Shown here piece after piece: positions 6,282-12,583 of a stretch of DNA of 12,583 bases. The translations under genes were made by a program, and so were the position numbers. The stretch spans positions 1-12,583 of the forward strand of contig CAIJZG010000171.1 of the NCBI GenBank assembly GCA_903825065.1, read 5' to 3'. The notes under the pieces are model-generated. The model was not told the DNA's origin and did not search any database. It worked only from the letters and a program-made list of their open reading frames with translations. The stretch's first letter is position 1. Each line of letters begins with the position of its first letter. This DNA comes from an uncultured Bacteroidota bacterium (lineage in GTDB: Bacteria > Bacteroidota > Bacteroidia > Chitinophagales > Chitinophagaceae).

Positions 6282-6920
6282 TCATTTAATATGTTTATGT
6301 GATCCATCGCATTGTGGCATTTTTTTAGAGAATCCACAAGTACAATCATTAATACCCTTTCCACAAAGTATTTGTGAAACATATTTTTCTACCCTTGAAG
6401 TTCGAGTAGCAGATTGTTTAGGTGCTGAAAAATAGAGATTATAAGCTCTTTGCCTTCCTGGAGTTAATGCTTCAAAAGCTTTTTTTAAAGTAGGATTACT
6501 GTTCAACTTATGTTGAAACTCTTCCGGAAGTTCTAAATTTTTACTCAGCTTTAATTCAACTTTTATACCAGCTTTTTCTACTTCAATGGCTTCATATATA
6601 TAAGCTTTCAATATAGTCTTTCGCTTTTTAATATCTTTTACATTGGTAAACTTAGCCATGCGAACAGACTGTGAATTCTCTCCTGGTTTACTTAGAATTT
6701 GTTGTTCATCCAATAGTAACGCTCCTTTAAAAAATCCCAAGGCGCAATAGTCTTTAAATAAATGAAGTATTATAATATTAGCATCACCGAACATCTAACA
6801 TGGTGCGCGCCATTTGAAAGTTTCCGTAAGACCACATTCCATCAGAATTAATCTTAATGCCGCTGCTTCTTCCTGCCAGCTTTTTGCTTTACTCAAGTAT
6901 GCATCAACATTCGAATTCAT
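6282..6920 (-). pseudogene. YdeI/OmdA-family protein with C-terminal CDGSH motif, interrupted by in-frame TAG
   Basis: The full frame starts at ATG 6920-6918 and would encode 212 residues if read through. Codons 1-41 (AYLSKAKSWQEE, then ECGLTETFKWRAPC) are the start of the DUF1801-like domain, in which homologs continue with Tyr (PCYTF). Here codon 42 is TAG (6797-6795), one base from TAC/TAT, immediately followed by ATG. Downstream the protein is intact: GFFKGALL, AYIYEAIEVEKAG, the OmdA region LPEEFQHKL...AFEALTPGRQRAY and RVEKYVSQIL. A C-terminal extension has a complete CDGSH iron-sulfur pattern with Cys193, Cys195, Cys204, Asp-Gly-Ser and His208. The 170-codon part after the stop can start at the adjacent ATG 6794-6792, but would lack the first helices. 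It is either a recent pseudogene, a sequencing error, or a reinitiating split gene. It lies 33 bases after the large T9SS gene on the same strand. Confidence 0.75.
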
Positions 6921-6953
6921 ATTATTTACCAGATTTTTGAATTCTAAATTTAT

Positions 6954-9900
6954 TTATCTTTTTATAATTTTATTTCTATATACACTTTTATCTGTTCTGC
7001 TTTCTACAATATATACGCCAACAGAAAAATTGCTGCTATTTATTTGTAGATAATTCAATCCGTCACTATTTAATATTTGTGCAACTCTTCTTCCAAGAAT
7101 ATCATAAACTATTACCTGTGTGATATTTTCTGACCCTTTTGAAATATTAATAACCTGCTTAGCAGGATTAGGCCAAACGAGCGGATTTTGTCCATTAGGT
7201 ATTCTTATTACTACCAAATTCGAATACTGGTAGTTACCTAATTTATCTACAATTTTTAATCGATAAAAATTTAGGCCTTGATTGGCATTTGAATCGATAA
7301 AAGAATAATTAGTTGTGAATTTTCCATGATTTTTTGCATTGATAGAATCTATTTCATAAAAATTAGTATTGTCTATACTTCTTTCTAGAATAAAATAATC
7401 AGTATTTAATTCAAGTGTAGTAGTCCAGTCTAATTTGATTTGGTGTCCAGAAATAAGTTCCCCGCTAAAATTCAATAGTTGCAAATCTGTAAATCCAAAG
7501 GAAGACAGGTGATCTATGGTTGCCACAGAAAGTAAATTAGTATTATGGCTAGATAATGCGAGTCCACAATAAATGGGCGTATTTGCACCAAAGCCTAAAT
7601 CAACTGTATTCCCAACTTTGAACCAATTCAAAGAATCTTTTGAACCATAGGCAGTATATGTACTATTTGCTTTTACCAACCTAATCCAAAATGGAGCATT
7701 AAATCCAGTTAAATTCTGATTAGTACTAAATCCCTCAGAAGTTTGTCTATATTGAAAAGCTATTCCGTTTCCACTAGTTAGTGAGATGAATGCATGTCGA
7801 GCAGAGGCATCCAAACTTTCTCTAAACATAATGCCACATTTATTCCAAGGATCAGATTTATCCATTGATGTAACTCTTGCTGTAATTGTTCCATCACCAT
7901 TTAATAGAACATTCGCATAATGGAACTGATCGCTAACATCCCAAATATCCGCACCAGAAGCACGAAGTGTAAATGTACCTGCATTGTAACATGCAGAACC
8001 TGAAATTACTGTAGCTCCAATATCTTGAGATGACCATCGGGAAGGTAATATTCCGCAATTAGAACCACATTGCAGAGTTGTAAATGCTTGATTGCCTATA
8101 ATAATACTAGTATCACTTGAACTACAAATTCCTTGAACCGTATAATAATAGTCAGTCCCGCAATTGAGGTTTTTCAAATCAAGTTTTAAATCAGGAGTAA
8201 CAACTTGTTTCCAACTATTTTCAGCTACTGTTTTGTACTTGACGATGAATTTATCTGCACCATTATTATTCCAATTTAGAGTAACAGCATTTTCATAAAT
8301 ATTACTTACTGAAAACTGATTTGGAGACACGCATTGAATAGCGCTTAATTGCCCAAATACTTCAAATTCATAAATCGAAAAACCATATATGGTACCTCGA
8401 GTTAATCCATATAATCTGATATATCGGGCAGATGCTTGAACTGGAATTAAATTTGAATAGGATGTATTGTTTGTAATATCTGCAACAGTAGCCCAATGAG
8501 TTGAATCGTCGCTCACTTGTATTTGAAAATCTTTACCTAAAGCTGTTTCCCAAGAAATATGCACATTACAGATATCATATCTTTTCTGCAAGTCCACAAA
8601 AATATATTGTTGATCTTGAAAAATACTTGACCATCGAGTAGTTGGGTTCCCATCAAATGCAGCTGAGATGGGCGTAAGTGAGCTTGATTCACTAGAAGCA
8701 TACGCTGGTTTATTCAATGCAATATTAGGGGTGATACAGGTATCAGGGATATTTGCTTTTACTCCATAAACAATCAGTTGATTTGAAAAAGTTCCTAGAT
8801 AAACTTTTCCATTAGCAATTACGGGACTGCTAAATTTTGCAAAATTTCCTGGATAATCAATCATATAAGTTCCAGAATTCCAAAGCTCTTTTGTAACATC
8901 CGTTGCATCAAAGGCTCTTAGGATGCCTGGACAATTAAAGTTTTCTCCATCACAATTTACCGGATAACTGGCCCATAATATCGCAGTTGAATCATACTTG
9001 TCATTGGAAGAAACTGATAACATGGCACCAGTTTGACCAACAGGACCTTGAACACCACTTGTTATAATGTTTTGCTGGTCAAGTAACCCTAATCCTCTAT
9101 TAAATGGTATTGCCTTTAGGGCAGTGTTTTCTGGCCAGAAATAGGTGTATTCCTTTTGGGTTCCCCCATAATAGGTAAATTGTGCATGCATATTAGCTGC
9201 ATTCCCGAGATTAACTGTTTGCACATTATTATTGAAAGAAGTATTGTACCCTCCTAAATTAGATTGATTTAAGAGATACAAATTACCGTCTTTACAACCT
9301 GTGATTGTTCTGTTTGAACTTGGTATAATCATCACACCACTAGTTCCTAAATCCAAATCGCCGGCTTCTAAAGTTTGAAAATTACTTGGAGTAAAATAAT
9401 CTTTAACTGGCTGTAAAGAATCTTTAGGATTCATTCTTATTACAGATTCTGATCGGTTTATGAGATTGGTGGGATCATTAGTATTTCCCACTGAGCCATT
9501 CCCAGTAGCAAAATAGATATTACCTGATGAATCTGCTGCAATACCAGTTCCGCTCATCCAGATACCCCCATTGTAACCGTTCGGGGTTGCATTATAAACA
9601 AATTTTTGAGCAAGTGTATTTGCATCGTATCCTAAAATCCAACCATGATAAGGACCCCAATCGCAGTGTGAAGAGAATCCAATATATACAACTCCGTTTA
9701 AAAGTAATAGACCTGGTCTCTGATTATTTCTAAGTGGATCAAAGTTTACAACACCATTTACACTGCCATCGCCAGTCCCTTTCACAGAAGCCTTAATTAA
9801 TAAAGGACTATTTGATTTTTCATTTCCTGTTCTAATATCAAGTGCATGTAAGGCCTGACTAACAATTTTTGTAACCGTATCAATACTTCTAGCTACCAAA

Positions 9901-10406
9901 TAAATAGTATTTGAAACTGTATCTATAACAGGTGTTCCAACAATTCCAATGAAACTTTGAAAATTGCCTGGGCAAGCTCCTACAAGATCTTTTTGCAAAA
10001 TCGGTCTTGAGTTAACTGGAGTTAGATTTATTTTCCAGTAAGGATCTGAAACATTGGCAGAGTCTGCATCATAAGCGTAGACAGTATTATTTACAGTACT
10101 TAGGTAAACGATATTGTGTAAACCAAAATTTGGAATATTTACATTACTGACTATTAATGGTTGAGCATACATTTGTTCATCCACCTTCCTTGTAAATATT
10201 TTACCAAATGTTGACTGGCTTACATTTTTTTTGTTCAGAACAGTTTCCTTATTATACCATCCCGTTCTTCCGAAATCATTATGCTGGGTTACTACATTAG
10301 TTTGAGAAAAGGCAGCATTTGCTCCAATAAATAAATAGGCTATAAAACTTAGAAGTTTTAATTTATTTTGAATAACTAAATTGGTGTTTATATAAATGCT
10401 TTTCAT
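6954..10406 (-). CDS. Large T9SS-secreted multidomain protein: PQQ-like propeller, discoidin, FN3, LamG-like, sorting domain
   Basis: 1150 residues from ATG 10406-10404. An upstream in-frame ATG at 10433 adds nine residues but would sit about 8 bases from the predicted transcription start. Positions below use the 10406 start. A signal peptide ends near residue 35 (NAAFSQ). A PQQ-like/BamB-like propeller covers about 36-550, with HNDFGRTGWYNKETVL, VYLSTVNNTVYAYDADS, IAADSSGNIYFATGNGS and GKVYLGTFSNQLIVYG. A discoidin/F5-8C (CBM32-like) domain follows at about 557-685 (ALNKPAYASSES, AFDGNPTTRWSS, ARYIRLYG). Next come an FN3 domain (about 690-780), a DUF1349/LamG-like sandwich (about 785-972), a linker domain (about 980-1070), and a type A T9SS sorting domain (about 1078-1150: WPNPAKQVINI, VYDILGRRV, GVYIVE, and the basic end NKIIKR). 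It should be exported across the outer membrane and anchored to the surface or released. The discoidin domain suggests glycan binding. No enzymatic residues were identified. Confidence 0.85.
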   Translation of the reverse strand: MKSIYINTNLVIQNKLKLLSFIAYLFIGANAAFSQTNVVTQHNDFGRTGWYNKETVLNKKNVSQSTFGKIFTRKVDEQMYAQPLIVSNVNIPNFGLHNIVYLSTVNNTVYAYDADSANVSDPYWKINLTPVNSRPILQKDLVGACPGNFQSFIGIVGTPVIDTVSNTIYLVARSIDTVTKIVSQALHALDIRTGNEKSNSPLLIKASVKGTGDGSVNGVVNFDPLRNNQRPGLLLLNGVVYIGFSSHCDWGPYHGWILGYDANTLAQKFVYNATPNGYNGGIWMSGTGIAADSSGNIYFATGNGSVGNTNDPTNLINRSESVIRMNPKDSLQPVKDYFTPSNFQTLEAGDLDLGTSGVMIIPSSNRTITGCKDGNLYLLNQSNLGGYNTSFNNNVQTVNLGNAANMHAQFTYYGGTQKEYTYFWPENTALKAIPFNRGLGLLDQQNIITSGVQGPVGQTGAMLSVSSNDKYDSTAILWASYPVNCDGENFNCPGILRAFDATDVTKELWNSGTYMIDYPGNFAKFSSPVIANGKVYLGTFSNQLIVYGVKANIPDTCITPNIALNKPAYASSESSSLTPISAAFDGNPTTRWSSIFQDQQYIFVDLQKRYDICNVHISWETALGKDFQIQVSDDSTHWATVADITNNTSYSNLIPVQASARYIRLYGLTRGTIYGFSIYEFEVFGQLSAIQCVSPNQFSVSNIYENAVTLNWNNNGADKFIVKYKTVAENSWKQVVTPDLKLDLKNLNCGTDYYYTVQGICSSSDTSIIIGNQAFTTLQCGSNCGILPSRWSSQDIGATVISGSACYNAGTFTLRASGADIWDVSDQFHYANVLLNGDGTITARVTSMDKSDPWNKCGIMFRESLDASARHAFISLTSGNGIAFQYRQTSEGFSTNQNLTGFNAPFWIRLVKANSTYTAYGSKDSLNWFKVGNTVDLGFGANTPIYCGLALSSHNTNLLSVATIDHLSSFGFTDLQLLNFSGELISGHQIKLDWTTTLELNTDYFILERSIDNTNFYEIDSINAKNHGKFTTNYSFIDSNANQGLNFYRLKIVDKLGNYQYSNLVVIRIPNGQNPLVWPNPAKQVINISKGSENITQVIVYDILGRRVAQILNSDGLNYLQINSSNFSVGVYIVESRTDKSVYRNKIIKR

Positions 10407-10447
10407 TAAGTCAGACAATCTAAGTGCGTTCAAATGAATATTTGGTT

Positions 10448-10455
10448 CAAATTTA
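10448..10455 (-). promoter_or_regulatory. Candidate -7 box (TAAATTTG) for the T9SS protein gene
   Basis: On the minus strand, 10455-10448 reads TAAATTTG, an exact TAnnTTTG match. Transcription would start near 10441, giving a leader of about 35 bases to ATG 10406 but only about 8 to ATG 10433. No TTG lies at the ideal 19-21-base spacing; the nearest is 12 bases away (10470-10468). Confidence 0.35.
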
Positions 10456-10478
10456 AAAAACTGGATACAACTAATTGT

Positions 10479-10514
10479 ATTATATTAGAATTGCAATCAA
10501 TGTTCTAATATAAT
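10479..10514. repeat. Perfect 12-bp inverted repeat between divergent T9SS-protein and alkB-like genes
   Basis: ATTATATTAGAA (10479-10490) and TTCTAATATAAT (10503-10514) are exact reverse complements around a 12-base spacer. A second, overlapping weaker pair, TCAAATT (10514-10520) and AATTTGA (10534-10540), follows. The site lies 24 bases upstream of the candidate minus-strand -7 box and about 80 bases before the alkB-like start. It is therefore placed to be an operator for one or both genes. Full-length binding by a dimeric regulator is inference, and AT-richness raises the chance level. Confidence 0.6.
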
Positions 10515-10592
10515 CAAATTGAATTGCCTAAGTAATTTGATGATAATATAATTATAAATTTAAAGATAGTTGCTCAAACTTGATGATGCAAT

Positions 10593-11639
10593 ATGACTAG
10601 ATCCATTAAATACTTAACCCCTTTTCTATTGTTTTTTTTGGGTTATCTATCATTTACAAAAACTGGCTTAATAGTTTGGTTACCATTAATCTATTCATTT
10701 GGTTTAATTCCATTCATTGAATTATTCATTTCTCCTGATACCAAAAACCTTGAAAAAGCAGCAGAGGAAATGGCTAAAAATGATATTAAGTACGATCTTA
10801 TTTTATATCTGGTTGTAATTTTTCAATATACTTTACTTTGGCTGTTTTTGTCGAGGCTCTGCCAATCCAATCTATCTAGCATAGACATAATAGGAAGAAC
10901 AATAAGCATGGGTTTGCTTTGTGGGATTTTTGGTATTAATGTTGCTCATGAACTTGGCCATAGAGTAAACGGTTTTGAGCATTTTTTAGCAAAGTCACTG
11001 CTCCTTACAAGTTTATATATGCATTTCTTTATAGAACATAATAAAGGGCACCACAAAAATGTATCTACCCCTGAGGATCCTAGTTCTGCCAAGCTGAATG
11101 AATCTTTATATGTCTTTTTACCACAAACACTTATTGGGACTTATTTGGGGGCTTGGAAAATTTCTATATCAGAAGCGAAGAAAAAATCGAAATTTTTCAA
11201 TATAAATAACGAGATGTTTTATTTTCAAATATTTCAAATTGTATTCTTAATATTGATTTATTGGGCATTCGGGTTAAACACAATGATGCTTTTTCTAATT
11301 GCTGCTTTCATTGGAGCGCTTCTACTTGAATCTGTTAATTATATTGAACACTATGGATTGAAGAGAATAAAAAAAGGAGAAAATAATTACGAAAGAGTTC
11401 TTCCAATTCATAGCTGGAATAGTAATCATATTATGGGTAGATTACTATTATTCGAACTAAGCAGACATAGTGATCACCATTATATGGCTTCTAGGAAATA
11501 TCAGATTTTAAGAAATTTTGAGCATTCACCTCAAATGCCGACTGGGTATCCAGGGATGATATTGCTCTCATTGATTCCTCCCTTATGGTTTAGGGTAATG
11601 CATAAAAAACTGCAAGAATTTAATTCAAAGGCTGAATAG
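10593..11639 (+). CDS. alkB: AlkB-type integral-membrane alkane 1-monooxygenase
   Basis: 348 residues. It carries all diagnostic di-iron histidine motifs of the AlkB family: HELGHR (119-124), EHNKGHH (148-154), NYIEHYG (249-255) and RHSDHH (291-296). The nine metal-ligand histidines known from AlkB all have counterparts. About six hydrophobic segments (roughly 5-46 as two, 69-89, 103-118, 209-228, 231-248, plus a C-terminal one near 321-333) place it in the inner membrane with the histidines on the cytoplasmic side. The family hydroxylates terminal carbons of medium-chain alkanes using O2 and electrons from rubredoxin. The box usually written LQRHSDHH reads LSRHSDHH here. It is somewhat shorter than the 401-residue Pseudomonas GPo1 enzyme. 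No rubredoxin or rubredoxin reductase is in the window, and none is fused. Substrate range cannot be read from sequence; xylene-monooxygenase-like use is a possible alternative. Confidence 0.9.
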   Translation: MTRSIKYLTPFLLFFLGYLSFTKTGLIVWLPLIYSFGLIPFIELFISPDTKNLEKAAEEMAKNDIKYDLILYLVVIFQYTLLWLFLSRLCQSNLSSIDIIGRTISMGLLCGIFGINVAHELGHRVNGFEHFLAKSLLLTSLYMHFFIEHNKGHHKNVSTPEDPSSAKLNESLYVFLPQTLIGTYLGAWKISISEAKKKSKFFNINNEMFYFQIFQIVFLILIYWAFGLNTMMLFLIAAFIGALLLESVNYIEHYGLKRIKKGENNYERVLPIHSWNSNHIMGRLLLFELSRHSDHHYMASRKYQILRNFEHSPQMPTGYPGMILLSLIPPLWFRVMHKKLQEFNSKAE

Positions 11640-11659
11640 AATCTTACATATTATCTTAA

Positions 11660-12067
11660 TTACTTTAAGTCAGCTAAATTATCTAGCACATAGCATTGTT
11701 CCCATTTTTTCATTCCAATTTTCGGATAATATTCTACTGCTTTAGGAGCTGACAATAAAATAAGTTTCGCCATTGGTGCTTCTAGTTTCGTTAAACGAAT
11801 CAACATTTTACCTATCCCGCTTTTTTGGTAAGACTCATCAACTGCCAAATCAGATAGGTAAGTACAAAATGCAAAATCTGATAAAGACCTAGACACCCCA
11901 ACTAATTTGCCTTCATCTCGAGCAGTTATAATGATATTACCATGAGTTAACATTTTTGAAATCCTTTCAGGATCATTTACGGGGCGTCTTTCTGCTAAAG
12001 TTGATTTCTTTAGTACTTCTACAAATTCCTCAGAACTAAGATTGTATTCTCTTTGATATTTTATCAT
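11660..12067 (-). CDS. Small GNAT-family N-acetyltransferase
   Basis: 135 residues, a minimal GNAT fold. The acetyl-CoA pyrophosphate-binding loop is QKSGIG (81-86), following the beta-4 strand TYLSDLAVDESY, and the chain shows the common YYPKIGM turn (113-119) near the end. A bulge strand, NIIITARDEGKLVGVSRSL, corresponds to beta-2/beta-3. The acceptor (small molecule, antibiotic or peptide) cannot be told. The gene converges with the alkB-like gene, 20 bases apart without a visible terminator, and is divergent from the lipoprotein gene at 12165. It is unrelated in detail to the truncated PaiA-like GNAT at the left edge. Confidence 0.85.
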   Translation of the reverse strand: MIKYQREYNLSSEEFVEVLKKSTLAERRPVNDPERISKMLTHGNIIITARDEGKLVGVSRSLSDFAFCTYLSDLAVDESYQKSGIGKMLIRLTKLEAPMAKLILLSAPKAVEYYPKIGMKKWEQCYVLDNLADLK

Positions 12068-12087
12068 ACTTGTATTTTATAAGTCAT

Positions 12088-12128
12088 AGATATCATCTTG
12101 CAATTTCGTAAATTGAAAGATGATATCT
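12088..12128. repeat. Long dyad (18 of 19 bp paired) in the divergent GNAT/lipoprotein intergenic region
   Basis: AGATATCATCTT (12088-12099) pairs perfectly with AAGATGATATCT (12117-12128). After a single G/A mismatch, CAATTT (12101-12106) pairs with AAATTG (12110-12115), leaving a three-base loop CGT. The two flanking genes point away from it, so it is not a terminator for either. It overlaps the region where a plus-strand promoter would be expected (TATCTTTC at 12124-12131 is one mismatch from TAnnTTTG). A regulator-binding dyad or a leader hairpin are the two likely readings. Confidence 0.85.
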
Positions 12129-12164
12129 TTCATCTAAATGATCAATTTAATTAAATATTACCAT

Positions 12165-12583
12165 ATGAATTATTTTAATGTATTAAAAATTACTTTCTTT
12201 ATCTTTTTAATTAGTTCAATTGTAAGTTGTGTAAGCAGTAAGAATCAAACAGCTGAAATAAAGGAATTAATTGAAAGAGAATGCACTACCTGGAGGAGTG
12301 GAGATGGGATAGCTCATGCAAATTGCTGGCATATCCAACCTTATACGAGGGTTCTGATATCAACCAAAGAAGGTAAAACAATTGATGTGCCACCCTCAAA
12401 TATGGTGCAAACAGCGCCACAATTCTTAGGCAATGGTGGTACTTATGCAAATAGTAATTACAAAATAAGTGTTAAGGGAAAGTCTGCTTGGGCAAGTCAC
12501 GACGAGGTATCTACATCCAAGTATGGAATTTCTACCTATTCTTATGAAATGAAGATGCTAGAAAAGATCAATAATGAGTGGAA
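12165..12583 (+). CDS. Lipoprotein with NTF2/SnoaL-like (DUF4440-type) domain, 3' end missing
   Basis: 139 complete codons are visible before the right edge. The start MNYFNVLKITFFIFLISSIVSC gives a lipoprotein signal peptide with lipobox IVSC and lipidated Cys22; the next residues VSSKNQ lack the Bacteroidota SLEEC-type surface-export acidic signal. The mature part opens with EIKELIEREC, then TWRSGDGIAHANCW, then a strand pattern ending KSAWASHDEVS, YSYEMKMLEKINNEW. This is characteristic of NTF2-like proteins, in which an N-terminal helix is followed by a curved sheet. Such domains bind small ligands or act as inhibitors or enzymes, and no function can be assigned. The protein likely needs only a few more residues after the edge, since the final family motif (NEWK...) has begun. 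It is divergent from the GNAT gene at 12067. Confidence 0.72.
   Translation, partial: MNYFNVLKITFFIFLISSIVSCVSSKNQTAEIKELIERECTTWRSGDGIAHANCWHIQPYTRVLISTKEGKTIDVPPSNMVQTAPQFLGNGGTYANSNYKISVKGKSAWASHDEVSTSKYGISTYSYEMKMLEKINNEW

Noticed and set aside
6814..7053. Plus-strand open frame across the YdeI/T9SS gene junction
   Set aside because: It is antisense to the restored YdeI N-terminus and the T9SS sorting domain, with a low-complexity hydrophobic end and no family signal.

Overview
The window looks like a chromosomal segment of a low-GC member of the Bacteroidota, probably Chitinophagaceae or a close relative. The evidence is a type IX secretion (T9SS) C-terminal sorting domain, a DUF2490 outer-membrane protein, a Tat-exported Gfo/Idh/MocA oxidoreductase, a NUDIX-winged-helix regulator, start codons without Shine-Dalgarno sequences, and matches to the Bacteroidota -7 box TAnnTTTG. 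The genus assignment is inference. No rRNA, tRNA or CRISPR was seen, and no gene-free stretch exceeds about 190 bases.

Left edge (1-309, minus strand): the start of an IS3-like transposase runs off the window. Just upstream of it is the 5' remnant of a PaiA-type GNAT acetyltransferase that ends at the likely tip of the insertion sequence, so the IS appears to have disrupted that gene.

310-4232: a NUDIX-like regulator with a degenerate catalytic box (minus strand) faces a three-gene plus-strand group: an exported six-bladed TolB-like propeller, a Tat-exported Gfo/Idh/MocA oxidoreductase, and a sugar O-acetyltransferase of the maltose/galactoside acetyltransferase type. This looks like a small carbohydrate-processing module under local control. 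The acetyltransferase start codon lies inside a perfect 16-bp inverted repeat, the most striking non-coding signal in the window.

4234-6172 (minus): an exported YVTN-type beta-propeller and, upstream of it, a DUF2490 outer-membrane beta-barrel candidate.

6282-10406 (minus): a YdeI/OmdA-family gene fused to a C-terminal CDGSH iron-sulfur motif and interrupted by an in-frame TAG at codon 42. Upstream of it is a very large secreted protein with a PQQ-like propeller, a discoidin domain, FN3, a LamG/DUF1349-like sandwich and a T9SS sorting domain.

10593-12583: an AlkB-type membrane alkane hydroxylase with all histidine boxes (plus), a small GNAT acetyltransferase (minus, convergent), and the start of a lipoprotein with an NTF2/SnoaL-like look (plus, running off the edge). 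The divergent intergenic regions on both sides of this block each hold a strong perfect or near-perfect inverted repeat of unknown role.
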